A stretch of DNA of 64,000 bases. It comes from Pseudomonas tructae (lineage in GTDB: Bacteria; Pseudomonadota; Gammaproteobacteria; Pseudomonadales; Pseudomonadaceae). Shown here one piece after another: positions 45,146-54,007 of this stretch (its first letter is position 1; each line of letters starts with the position of its first letter). The position numbers and the translations under genes are program-made. Where the stretch lies: positions 1,994,501 to 2,058,500 of the forward strand of contig NZ_CP035952.1 of the NCBI RefSeq assembly GCF_004214895.1. Reading direction: 5' to 3'. Below the pieces are notes generated by a model. It had not been told where the DNA came from, did not search any database, and saw only the letters and a list, made by a program, of their open reading frames with translations.

Positions 45146-45824
45146 CGGCGGCGCGATCGATCAGGGCTGCCACTTCGGCGGCCCTGGAGACCAGCGAAGC
45201 ATGGCTGGCGTCCAGCTTGAGCAACTCCTTGGGGCGCATGCGTTCAGCCATGCGTTTCTGGTTGTCCGGGTGGATCATCCGGTCTTGGGTCGAGAGCTGG
45301 TACCAGGTGGGTTTGTGTTTCCACGCCGGCTTGCTGATGGTGTCGCCGAAGGTGCTGGCCAGCGGCGCCTTCTGGGTCACGCTCATGATCAGCCCATCAT
45401 CCTTGCTCAGGTCCTGGCAAAAACTCTCATGCATTTTGTCGGATTTGATCCACAGGTAGCCATCGCCATCCGGTTGCAGGTTGGGCGCAGCTTCTGGCGG
45501 GTTCTGGCCGGTGATGCCGCCGGGGCTTTCGCCATCGTCGGGGGCAAAGGCGGCGATATAGACAAGGCCGGCGACATTGGCTTGATTGCCCATCTGGCTG
45601 ATCACCGCACCGCCGTAGGAATGGCCGACCAACAGCACCTTGCCGGGGATCGAGGCGACCATCTTGCGTGTGCGCTCGGCGTCGTCGGCAAGCGAGGTCA
45701 GGGGCATTTCCACCGCATGCAGGTTGCGGTGGCCCAGGCGTGACAGCTCGAGGATGACCTTGCTCCAGTGGGCGGCGCCGCCCCAGAAACCATGGACCAG
45801 GACAATGGCAGGTGTGTCGCTCAT
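45132..45824 (-). CDS. Alpha/beta hydrolase
   Basis: A 230-residue alpha/beta hydrolase fold protein with oxyanion-hole HGFWGG, nucleophile elbow GHSYGG (Ser69), and catalytic His in LDASHASLVSR. It resembles the plant esterase/HNL-like AB hydrolases with no signal peptide, so it is probably cytoplasmic. Substrate unknown. The upstream frame extension is not supported. Confidence 0.85.
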   Translation of the reverse strand: MSDTPAIVLVHGFWGGAAHWSKVILELSRLGHRNLHAVEMPLTSLADDAERTRKMVASIPGKVLLVGHSYGGAVISQMGNQANVAGLVYIAAFAPDDGESPGGITGQNPPEAAPNLQPDGDGYLWIKSDKMHESFCQDLSKDDGLIMSVTQKAPLASTFGDTISKPAWKHKPTWYQLSTQDRMIHPDNQKRMAERMRPKELLKLDASHASLVSRAAEVAALIDRAAVSLA

Positions 45825-45945
45825 GTTCGTTCTCCAGCGCAGGGGTGGACTGCTAGTGTAGATGCTTCTGCGTGCCTGAGGTGGATCCCGCCGCTTTCGG
45901 CTCGAGGAGGGTAGAATGGACCGATTTACCCGATAGAACGTACCC

Positions 45946-46872
45946 ATGACCTCTGTGATCGACACCCTCCAGCAGCACTTGCTCACCGCCCTTGACCCGG
46001 CACCGGCCGAAACCCGGCGCCTGTTCCACGGCCGTGGGCGCTGCTGGCCGGGGCTGGAGCAGATCACCGTGGACTGGCTGCAGGGTGTGTTGCTGGTGTC
46101 GCTGTTTCGCCAGCCGCCCGAAGGCCAGTTGCCAGCGTTGGAGCGGATGCTTCTGGCCCTGGCCGAGGCGCCCTGCTGGAGCGGCCAGGCGATCCTGATC
46201 CAGCACCGTTACCTGCCGGACAGCCCCGGCCAATGGTTGCTGGGCACGCCCAGTGAGCACTGGCTGATCGATGAAGACGGCCTGCGCTACCAGCTGGACC
46301 TGGGCTTGAAGCAGAACACCGGTTTGTTCCTCGACATGCGCTATGGCCGGCGCTGGGTCCGCGAGCAGGCGCCGGGCAAGCGGGTGCTCAACCTGTTCGC
46401 CTACACCTGCGGGTTCTCCCTGGCGGCGATCGCCGGCGGCGCCGAGCAGGTGGTGAACCTGGACATGGCGCGTTCGGCGCTGAACCGCGGGCGCGACAAC
46501 CATCGGCTCAACGGCCATGAGCTGGGCAAGGTGAATTTTCTTGGCCATGAGCTGTTCAAGTCGTGGGGCAAGGTGCGCAAGTCCGGGCCCTATGACCTGA
46601 TCATCATCGACCCGCCAAGCTTCCAGAAAGGCAGCTTTGTCCTGACCCAGGATTACCGCAAGATCCTGCGCCGCTTGCCGGAGTTGTTGAACGAAGGCGG
46701 CACGGTTCTGGCCTGCGTCAACGACCCGGCGATCGGCCCGGACTTTCTTATCGAAGGTATGGCCGCCGAAGCGCCGGGGCTGGCCTTCGTCGAACGCCTG
46801 GCCAACCCGCCGGAGTTCCCCGACAGCGATCCGGCGGGTGGACTCAAGGCCCTGGTGTTCAAAGCCCTCTAG
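45946..46872 (+). CDS. Class I SAM-dependent methyltransferase, RlmI/RlmK-like
   Basis: The 308 residues have SAM motif I RVLNLFAYTCGFSLAAIAGG, followed by an acidic loop (VVNLDMARSALNRGRDNHRL) and the catalytic DPPSF at 222-226. This pattern is that of 23S rRNA cytosine/guanine methyltransferases of the RlmI/RlmK class. The N-terminal part is shorter than the PUA-containing members, so the RNA target cannot be assigned. Confidence 0.82.
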   Translation: MTSVIDTLQQHLLTALDPAPAETRRLFHGRGRCWPGLEQITVDWLQGVLLVSLFRQPPEGQLPALERMLLALAEAPCWSGQAILIQHRYLPDSPGQWLLGTPSEHWLIDEDGLRYQLDLGLKQNTGLFLDMRYGRRWVREQAPGKRVLNLFAYTCGFSLAAIAGGAEQVVNLDMARSALNRGRDNHRLNGHELGKVNFLGHELFKSWGKVRKSGPYDLIIIDPPSFQKGSFVLTQDYRKILRRLPELLNEGGTVLACVNDPAIGPDFLIEGMAAEAPGLAFVERLANPPEFPDSDPAGGLKALVFKAL

Positions 46873-46878
46873 ATACGG

Positions 46879-48342
46879 TCATTTGCGCAATCGCCTCCAG
46901 CCCAGCACCACGCCACTGACGCTGAGCACCAACCCGCCCAGGCTGAAGGCGATCATCCAGGCATCCCACAACGGCCGCCGTTGCAGCAGGGGCAGCCAGT
47001 CCCAGCTGTGCAGCAACGAAAACAACCAGCGCGAAACGCGCCGGGGTTGGTCCAGCACGCCCAGCACCTCGCCGGTGTACAGGTCCAGGTGTAGCCAGGT
47101 CTGTTGGGGGTCTTCAAAGCGCACGCGTAACACCGGCAAGCGCTTTTCCAGGTGGCCGAGCATGCTCTGCTCGGCCCTGGCGTAGTAGTAGAAGTCGTAG
47201 GCCTCAAGCTGTTCGCTGTGCATCCGGCCCTGGGGCAGAATCCTTTGTGCCGCGCGTTCCAGTACCTCTCGCGGCAAGCGCTCCAGCACCTGGCCGTCGG
47301 CCATCGACAGCACCCGGGTACGGCCAACACCATCATGGCCGACCAGATACCCCGCACCCCCGATCAAGCGCCACTCGAGTTCACGGGCCTTGAAGCCTTG
47401 CTGATCAAAGCGCGCCAGCGCATCAGCGGCCGACAACGGAAAAGCCGCCGCCGTCAACGGCCCGCCTTGATAAGCCGCAACGTTCAACGGCGCCGCACTG
47501 CTGAACAGTTTCCACGGGTTCATCGACATCAGCCCGCTGAAGATCCAGCTGATCGCCAGCACGCCGAACAGCAAGCCGCCGATATGGTGCCAGCGGGCAA
47601 ACCCGCGGTAGGGCGAGCGCGAACCACTGCGGTAGGGCTTGCGCAGGCGCCAGCGCAGGATGCCGATCACCGCACCGAGTATCGCCATCAGCGTGCCGGC
47701 CAGCGACAGGTAGATCACCAGGTTGCTCCACAGGCCGTCCACGCCAATGCCGCGCAACGGGTACAGCCAGTGCAGCCAGGCGCCGACCAGGTTCCAGCCG
47801 CGCTCCATGGCGGTGGCATCGCGCACCACTTCGCCGGTATGGCCGGAGATGTACAACAAGGTGCGCTCGGCATCGTCGAGTTGCACTCGCTGCAACGGGC
47901 GCTCGGCGTCCAGGGCGCGCGAATGGCTCCACAGGTCCTCGTTCACGGCGCCGCGATAGCTGGCTGTCGCCTCGGGGTCGAACTGGCGAGCACTGGCCAG
48001 GGCCTGTTCGCGGTCGATCGGTGGCAGGCGTTGACCGCTACCGGCATCGACCGCCACGCTGGCTCGGCCCGAATAGCTGAACAGGTAGCGCGGCATGCCG
48101 GCCACCTGGTTCAGGCGGATGCTTGCCGGGTTGCGCTCGGCATCGGCACTGCGCAGGGCAGTGCCGAGGTCGACGTAGCCATCCTGCGGGCTTAGCGCTG
48201 GCAGGTGGACGACGTGCTCGCGCGGCGTCAGCTTGGGGTAGCCGACATACAACATGACCATGCCCGAGAAGAACCACAGAGCCATGAACAGGCATAAGCC
48301 AATGCCCAGCCAGCGGTGCCACAGGTACAGGTAGCGTTTCAT
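46879..48342 (-). CDS. PepSY-associated transmembrane protein
   Basis: The 487 residues start MKRYLYLWHRWLGIGLCLFM and have four transmembrane segments. Two periplasmic PepSY-like domains and the His-rich helix ends (WHRW, ARWHHIGGLLFG, WLHWLYPLRG) indicate heme-type ligands. Members are often linked to TonB siderophore/heme receptors and act as inner-membrane ferric reductases. It is 10 bp downstream of such a receptor, so the pair is an operon. Confidence 0.85.
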   Translation of the reverse strand: MKRYLYLWHRWLGIGLCLFMALWFFSGMVMLYVGYPKLTPREHVVHLPALSPQDGYVDLGTALRSADAERNPASIRLNQVAGMPRYLFSYSGRASVAVDAGSGQRLPPIDREQALASARQFDPEATASYRGAVNEDLWSHSRALDAERPLQRVQLDDAERTLLYISGHTGEVVRDATAMERGWNLVGAWLHWLYPLRGIGVDGLWSNLVIYLSLAGTLMAILGAVIGILRWRLRKPYRSGSRSPYRGFARWHHIGGLLFGVLAISWIFSGLMSMNPWKLFSSAAPLNVAAYQGGPLTAAAFPLSAADALARFDQQGFKARELEWRLIGGAGYLVGHDGVGRTRVLSMADGQVLERLPREVLERAAQRILPQGRMHSEQLEAYDFYYYARAEQSMLGHLEKRLPVLRVRFEDPQQTWLHLDLYTGEVLGVLDQPRRVSRWLFSLLHSWDWLPLLQRRPLWDAWMIAFSLGGLVLSVSGVVLGWRRLRK

Positions 48343-48352
48343 CGGTGGCGTC

Positions 48353-50521
48353 CTAGAAGCGCGTCTGCACGGCCAGCTCCAGGGTGCGCGGGGCACCCAG
48401 GTAGAGCATGCTCGAAGAGGTCCAGCGGGCGTACACCTCGTCGGTCAGGTTGCGCACCCGGGCGGTAATGCGCGTGTCGTCATCGACCTTGTAGCCGACG
48501 AAGGCGCCGAAGATCGTGTACGCCGGTGCATAGCGGGTATTGGCCGCATCGGCATACACCGAAGACACATAGCGGCTGTCGGCACCGACCTGCCAGCTGG
48601 GGTCGATGTCGTAGGTCAGCCACAGGTTGGCGACCCGCTCGGGGATATTGGTCGGGGTGTTGCCCTTGCGCGAGATCGAGCGTCCGCCAACATTCTCGTT
48701 GAACTCGTCGTACTGGGCGTCGACATAGGCGAAGTTGCCCTCGGCCAGCAGTTTGGGCGTGACGTGCAGCGAGGCGGCCACCTCGACTCCGCGCGAAGAT
48801 TGCTTGCCCACCGGCTGGGTGACGCTGGGGTTGGCGGCATCGGCAGTGGCCAGGTTCTTGCGCTCGATGTGGTAGGCGGCGACGGTGGCGGCGCCGCGGC
48901 CCTCGAGGAAGTTGAACTTGCTGCCCACCTCCAACTGCTTGCCGGTGCTCAGGTCGAAGTTGCGTACCGAGGTGAAACTGGCGGTGCTGAGCATGCCCGA
49001 GGGTGGGTCGGCGGCGGTGCTGTACTGCACGTAAACGTTGGCCGCCGGGGTCAGCTCAAAGACCAGGCCGATGCGCCCGGTGGTCGGTTCGTAGCTGCGC
49101 TGGAAGTCCAGAGGGTTGTTGGCATCCACCGTGCGGTAGTTGTGCACCTGAAGGTCGATATGGTCGTAGCGCAAGCCGGTGAGCAGTGACAGCCGCTCGG
49201 TCAGTTGCAGGCGGTTCTCGACGAATGCGGCCCAGGTGTCGACGGTGTTCTCGCGGTTCTTCTGGTAGCCGGGAACCATGCCGTTCAAATCATAGAAATG
49301 CCCGGGTTCGAAGCTGGCCGGGTCGACGCTGTCGAAAATCCCGGTGACCGAACGCGGGTAGGTCATCTGCACGTTGTGGCTGTAATCCAGGCCGGCCGAC
49401 CACTGGCTGGCCAGGCCGAACAACTGGCCCTCGTGCAGCAGCTCGAAGCGGTTGCCGTTGAGCTCCTGGTCATGACGTTGCAGCAGTGCGTTGGAGCGGT
49501 TTACCCGGCTGTTGTCGGCGGTGTAGGCGTAGGTTTCAAGGTTACGGAAGTTACGCTCGGTGTTGTAGTGGTACAGGGTATTGCGCAGCGAGGTGTCGTC
49601 GCTTACGCGGTACTCGGTGATCGAGCGCAGCCAGCGCACGCGCTGCTCGTAGCGACCGTCCTCGACGTTGTAGTTCTCGAAGCGGCGACTCTCGTCGACC
49701 TTCATTTCGCCGCCCAGCGGGTTGAGCACCGGGCTGCCCCAGTAGGGGCTGTCGACGGTTTCGTTCTGATACTCCAGGGCCAGGGTGTGGGACAGCTGGT
49801 CGTTGATGTCGGTGAGCAGTGAGAACGCCACGGTCCAGGCATCGCGCTGTTCGCGATCGACGTAGCCGTTGCTCTTGCTGTGGCTGAAATCCAGCCGCGC
49901 GTAGTTGCGAATGCCGTCGCCGTCGTTCAAGGCATGGTTGAAGCCGAACGAGGTTTCGCTGCTGTCGTAGGAGCCGTACTTGATTCTTCCTTCGTTGAAG
50001 TTCTCGTCACGGCTGGCCAGCTTGGTGATGTAGTTGATCGAGCCGCCGACCGCGCCGGCGCCGAACAGGAAGCTCGATGGCCCGCCGACGGCTTCGACCC
50101 GGTCATAGATCCAGCTGTCCACCGGCCGCGCGGCAATCGCGTCGTACTGCACGCTGATGCCGTTGAACAGCTGGGTGATCTGCGCCCCGGAAAAGCCCCG
50201 GTAGGCCACCGAACCCGCCGAGCCTGGCGGTGAGGCGGCGGTCATGCCAGGCACGCCGTTGAGCACGTCCTGGGTGGTCTGGGCGCCGCGCTGCTGGATC
50301 TGCTGGCGGTTGACGATGTTCACCGATGCCGGGGTTTCACGAGGGGTAAGGCCAAGGCGCGAGCCGGTTTGTGAAGGGGTGTCGAGCAGCACGCCATCTT
50401 CGGCATCAATACGGCTGTTGATACGCAGGTCAGGCAGGGTCAGCGGCGCCTCGGCCACAGCGTGGAAGGACAGCGCGCACAGCAGCGCCGCGCAACCGGA
50501 AAGGCGATAGGAGTAGGGCAT
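48353..50521 (-). CDS. TonB-dependent outer-membrane receptor
   Basis: The 722-residue protein has a signal peptide (about 1-23), a plug domain (GLTPRETPASVNIVNRQQIQ, VEAVGGPSSFLFGAGAVGGS) and a 22-strand barrel ending with aromatic LELAVQTRF. The architecture is that of ferric-siderophore receptors, without an extra N-terminal signalling domain. Context with a PepSY protein and a Cys/Met-containing DUF2946 protein suggests metal (iron or copper) uptake; the ligand is unknown. Confidence 0.9.
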   Translation of the reverse strand: MPYSYRLSGCAALLCALSFHAVAEAPLTLPDLRINSRIDAEDGVLLDTPSQTGSRLGLTPRETPASVNIVNRQQIQQRGAQTTQDVLNGVPGMTAASPPGSAGSVAYRGFSGAQITQLFNGISVQYDAIAARPVDSWIYDRVEAVGGPSSFLFGAGAVGGSINYITKLASRDENFNEGRIKYGSYDSSETSFGFNHALNDGDGIRNYARLDFSHSKSNGYVDREQRDAWTVAFSLLTDINDQLSHTLALEYQNETVDSPYWGSPVLNPLGGEMKVDESRRFENYNVEDGRYEQRVRWLRSITEYRVSDDTSLRNTLYHYNTERNFRNLETYAYTADNSRVNRSNALLQRHDQELNGNRFELLHEGQLFGLASQWSAGLDYSHNVQMTYPRSVTGIFDSVDPASFEPGHFYDLNGMVPGYQKNRENTVDTWAAFVENRLQLTERLSLLTGLRYDHIDLQVHNYRTVDANNPLDFQRSYEPTTGRIGLVFELTPAANVYVQYSTAADPPSGMLSTASFTSVRNFDLSTGKQLEVGSKFNFLEGRGAATVAAYHIERKNLATADAANPSVTQPVGKQSSRGVEVAASLHVTPKLLAEGNFAYVDAQYDEFNENVGGRSISRKGNTPTNIPERVANLWLTYDIDPSWQVGADSRYVSSVYADAANTRYAPAYTIFGAFVGYKVDDDTRITARVRNLTDEVYARWTSSSMLYLGAPRTLELAVQTRF

Positions 50522-50622
50522 GAATCACACTCTGGAAATTGAGCCAGCGGCCGCTTGCACCTGTCTGGCAGGCGCAGCAGAAAACGGCCGGTATCAGGCA
50601 GCCCGGGGAGCTGCCAGGAGGT

Positions 50623-51009
50623 TCAAGCCAGAGGCGGGGAGGCGCGGGGATTGGCGGCGGGCCAGCAGTAACGCGGTGGCGCCTTGCTGCGCAGTTCACA
50701 TGGGTAGCGACGTACGCGGGTGACGGCCAGCAGCCAGCCGATGACCAGCACAAGGCTCAGGCAGACCACTGCCGCTGCGCACACCGGGCAGGTTTGCATG
50801 CTGTCCCAGCCGGCGATGGACTGATCACCGAAATCGCTTTTCAGTGTCGGCCCGGCGCCGCCCATGGCCGAGCAATAGGCGCCGCCGATACCGTTGAGCT
50901 GCAGGCCCATCATCTGCCCGTGTCCGATGCCGCAGGCGAACAGATTGAACAGGACACAGAAGTACAAGGTCCAGGCAATCAGCGGGCGGTTTGAGGGGGC
51001 GCGGTTCAT
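50623..51009 (-). CDS. DUF2946 protein
   Basis: The 128 residues have an N-terminal hydrophobic helix (LIAWTLYFCVLFNLFACGIG), a Met/Gly/His-rich periplasmic stretch (GHGQMMGLQLNGIGGAYCSAM), a CPVC motif and a second hydrophobic helix. DUF2946 genes commonly sit by TonB receptors for metals. The role is unknown; the thiols could bind copper or iron. The gene is upstream of the receptor on the same strand with a 101-bp gap. Confidence 0.75.
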   Translation of the reverse strand: MNRAPSNRPLIAWTLYFCVLFNLFACGIGHGQMMGLQLNGIGGAYCSAMGGAGPTLKSDFGDQSIAGWDSMQTCPVCAAAVVCLSLVLVIGWLLAVTRVRRYPCELRSKAPPRYCWPAANPRASPPLA

Positions 51010-51056
51010 GGGCGCGACTTTAGCACCGATGCCCCCTGGCATTAAAGCAATCAGGC

Positions 51057-52058
51057 TTACTGCCCGGTGTAGATCTGGTCGAAAATCCCGCCATCATTGA
51101 AGTGGGTTTTCTGCACGGTGCGCCAGTCGCCGAAGGTCTTCTCCACCGAAAGGAAGTCGACTTTCGGGAAGCGGTCGGTGTACTTGGCCAGCACCGTCGC
51201 ATCGCGTGGGCGCAGGTAGTTGTTGGCGGCAATTTCCTGGGCCTCTGGCGACCACAGGTACTTAAGGTAAGCCTCGGCGGTGGCGCGGCTGCCTTTCTTG
51301 TCGACCACCTTGTCGACCACACTCACCGGCGGCTCGGCCTCGGCGGACACGCTTGGGTAGATCACTTCGAACTGATCACGGCCGAACTCGCGGGCGATCA
51401 TTTCGGCTTCGTTTTCGAAGGTCACCAGCACATCGCCAATCTGGTTGGTCATGAAGGTAGTGGTCGCGGCGCGGCCACCGGTATCGAGCACCGGCGCCTG
51501 CTTGAACAGCTTGCCGACAAAGTCCTTGGCCTTGTTTTCGTCACCGCCGTTCTTGAGTACGTAGCCCCAGGCCGAGAGGTAGGTATAGCGACCGTTGCCG
51601 GAGGTTTTCGGGTTCGGCACGATGACCTGGACGCCGTCCTTGAGCAGGTCGGGCCAGTCTTTGAGCGCCTTGGGGTTGCCCTTGCGGACGATGAACACGG
51701 TGGCCGAGGTGAACGGCGCGCTGTTGTTCGGCAGGCGCGTGACCCAGTTGTCCGGCACCAGCTTGCCGTTGTCGGCCAGGGCGTTGATGTCGGTAGCCAT
51801 GTTCATGGTGATGACGTCAGCCGGCAGGCCGTCGATCACCGAGCGCGCTTGTTTGCTCGAACCGCCGAACGACATCTGTACGGTGATCTTCTCTTTGTGC
51901 TCGGCTTCCCAGTGCTTCTGGAATGCGGCGTTGTAGTCCTTGTAGAAGTCGCGCATGACATCGTACGAGACGTTCAGCAACGGCGCTGGAGCGGCCTGGG
52001 CGAGGGCACCGAAGGCCAGGCCTGCGGCCAGAAGCGAGGCACTGAAGAGTTTTTTCAC
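51057..52058 (-). CDS. sbp: Sulfate ABC transporter substrate-binding protein
   Basis: The 333-residue periplasmic protein has a signal peptide (about 1-22). The mature part opens LLNVSYDVMRDFYKDYNAAF and contains FGGSSKQARSVIDGLPADVI, NPKTSGNGRYTYLSAWGY and DTGGRAATTTFM, the sulfate/thiosulfate binding signatures. No permease or ATPase genes are next to it, so it must use a transporter encoded elsewhere. Not distinguishable here from CysP-type thiosulfate binding. Confidence 0.92.
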   Translation of the reverse strand: MKKLFSASLLAAGLAFGALAQAAPAPLLNVSYDVMRDFYKDYNAAFQKHWEAEHKEKITVQMSFGGSSKQARSVIDGLPADVITMNMATDINALADNGKLVPDNWVTRLPNNSAPFTSATVFIVRKGNPKALKDWPDLLKDGVQVIVPNPKTSGNGRYTYLSAWGYVLKNGGDENKAKDFVGKLFKQAPVLDTGGRAATTTFMTNQIGDVLVTFENEAEMIAREFGRDQFEVIYPSVSAEAEPPVSVVDKVVDKKGSRATAEAYLKYLWSPEAQEIAANNYLRPRDATVLAKYTDRFPKVDFLSVEKTFGDWRTVQKTHFNDGGIFDQIYTGQ

Positions 52059-52151
52059 TGCGCATTCCTTGTTCGAGTTAGCGTAAAAGGCATTATGCCA
52101 GCGACTATAACGGTTGGGCTTTAGGCACTAAAAGATTAAAGAGTGCTTTGC

Positions 52152-52976
52152 TTATTCCATTTTCTTGAACAGTGCATTGCCACAGCGTGAGCAGAACGCG
52201 GCGCCGTGCTCATGGCTGTTTTTCCGGCACACCGGGCAGTCGTGCTGCAGCTGTTCGCCGCGCATGGCGTTGGCAAGCTCGGCAGTAAAAATCCCGGTGG
52301 GCACGGCGATGATCGAGTAACCGGTGATCATCACCATCGACGACAGCACCTGGCCCAATGGCGTCTTGGGCACGATGTCGCCAAAGCCGACGGTGGTCAG
52401 GGTGACGATGGCCCAGTAGATACCCTTGGGGATGCTGGTAAAACCATGCTCGGGGCCTTCGACCACGTACATCAGGGTGCCGAACACCGTGACCAGGGTC
52501 GAGACGCTGAGCAAAAAGACGATGATCTTCTGTTTGCTGCCCCGTAGCGCGGCAAGCAGGTAATGGGCCTGCTTGAGGTAGGGGCTGAGCTTGAGCACGC
52601 GAAAGATCCGCAACATGCGGATGACGCGAATGATCAGCAGGTATTGGGCATCGCTGTAATACAGGGCGATGATCCCCGGCACGATCGCCAGCAAATCCAC
52701 CAGCCCATAGAAACTGAAGGCGTAGCGCAGCGGCTTGGGCGAGCAGTACAGGCGGATCAGGTACTCGACCAGGAAGATCGCGGTAAAGCCCCACTCGATC
52801 GTGGCCAGCAGCCCGGCGTAACTCTGGTGCACCTGATCGATGCTGTCGAGGATCACCGTGATCAGGCTTGCGAAGATGATCAGCAGCAGGATGCTGTCAA
52901 AGCGCCGGCCGGCGACAGTATCGGTTTGAAAGACAATGACATAGAGCCGCTCTCGCCAGCTCGAAGGGGTGTCCAT
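52152..52976 (-). CDS. Voltage-gated potassium channel-like protein
   Basis: A 274-residue six-helix channel. S4 has RVIRMLRIFRVLKL (117-130) with arginines every third residue, and the selectivity filter TVGFGD lies at 195-200. The C-terminal tail contains a four-cysteine zinc-ribbon (CPVCRKN and CSRCGNALF), unusual for a Kv channel. The channel is in the inner membrane; no regulator is adjacent. Confidence 0.88.
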   Translation of the reverse strand: MDTPSSWRERLYVIVFQTDTVAGRRFDSILLLIIFASLITVILDSIDQVHQSYAGLLATIEWGFTAIFLVEYLIRLYCSPKPLRYAFSFYGLVDLLAIVPGIIALYYSDAQYLLIIRVIRMLRIFRVLKLSPYLKQAHYLLAALRGSKQKIIVFLLSVSTLVTVFGTLMYVVEGPEHGFTSIPKGIYWAIVTLTTVGFGDIVPKTPLGQVLSSMVMITGYSIIAVPTGIFTAELANAMRGEQLQHDCPVCRKNSHEHGAAFCSRCGNALFKKME

Positions 52977-53020
52977 AGGCGCGTTCCAAAGGCAGATGGG
53001 CAGAGCCTAGGGGCTGCACC

Positions 53021-53908
53021 TCAGCTGTGCAAGCGACGCCGATTGTGGGAGGTCGGCAGGCGCAGCAGGCGACCGGTGCCCAGCAGCAGCCAGCAGGCCA
53101 GCACGAAGGGCGCGGTCAGCCCGGCCACCGGCAGCAGGCCCAAGGCCGGCTGCAGGGCGATGGCCAGAACGATGGCCAGCAACGGCAGCCACGGGCGCTG
53201 GCGCTCCTGGCTGAAGGCCAGGGCGGCGAGGGCGGCATTGAAGCCGAACAGGCCGTTGTAGGCAGCCTGGGTCTCGCCACCGAGCAATGCCACGCTGCCG
53301 CCGATGGCCGAGCCGAGCAGTGCCCAGAGCGCGGCATAGCGGTTGGCGATCAGCAGGCCGCTGGCGATCAATACCCCGGCCAGCGGCTGATCAAGCAAAA
53401 AAATCTGCCCCAGGCCACGGGCCAGGGCAAACAACGGGTTGGCGTCGACACTGGTGCTGCTGGCGCTGGCCGGTTCGGCCATGGCCAGGGTCGCCCAGCC
53501 GAGCAGTACGAACGGGGCGGTATAGGCAGGCAACAGTTGCCCGGGCTTGGCACGCTTGAGCCACTGGTGCACGAGCATGCTGCTCAGGCCGCCGGCGGCG
53601 ATGATCAAGGGCGGCAGGATTGCCGACCAGGGCAGCGCGTGGCTGATCAACAGGCCGATCAGCACGCCGTTGTAACTGTACAGGCCGGCCTGACGATCGG
53701 CGCGGTCATAGCCGCGGCGCTGGGCCGTCAGCAGCCCGGCGAGGGCGCCAAGCAGCGCGCCGCCGACCAGGTCGGGCGCGGTCAGGGTGATGGCCAGCAG
53801 GCAGCACAGGCCACACAGCGGATTGCGCTGCAGCAGCACCTGGCTGAAGCCGTTGAGCAAGGCCGTGGCCCAGTCGGGGCACGGGTTGACGAAATTCTTG
53901 GTGTACAT
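53021..53908 (-). CDS. Urea transporter
   Basis: The 295 residues form about ten hydrophobic helices of the UT/Yut family, with the family hallmark sequence NPLCGLCCLLAITL and a second-half copy NPLFALARGLGQIF. This channel passes urea (and possibly ammonia) passively. No urease or amidohydrolase gene is nearby. The start chosen, MYTKNFVNPCPDW, is downstream of a longer open frame that runs into a REP unit. Confidence 0.85.
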   Translation of the reverse strand: MYTKNFVNPCPDWATALLNGFSQVLLQRNPLCGLCCLLAITLTAPDLVGGALLGALAGLLTAQRRGYDRADRQAGLYSYNGVLIGLLISHALPWSAILPPLIIAAGGLSSMLVHQWLKRAKPGQLLPAYTAPFVLLGWATLAMAEPASASSTSVDANPLFALARGLGQIFLLDQPLAGVLIASGLLIANRYAALWALLGSAIGGSVALLGGETQAAYNGLFGFNAALAALAFSQERQRPWLPLLAIVLAIALQPALGLLPVAGLTAPFVLACWLLLGTGRLLRLPTSHNRRRLHS

Positions 53909-53938
53909 GGGGCAGTCTGGGGTGATGGGGATGAGTTC

Positions 53939-54004
53939 ATCGCGGGTCAAGCCCGCTCCCACAGGGATCACCAACGCCCTGTGGGAGCGGGCTTGCCCCG
54001 CGAT
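53939..54004. repeat. REP element pair (inverted)
   Basis: Units at 53939-53962 (one base variant) and 53981-54004 flank an 18-bp spacer between the pyruvate kinase stop and the urea transporter start on the same strand. Confidence 0.88.
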
Positions 54005-54007
54005 GGA

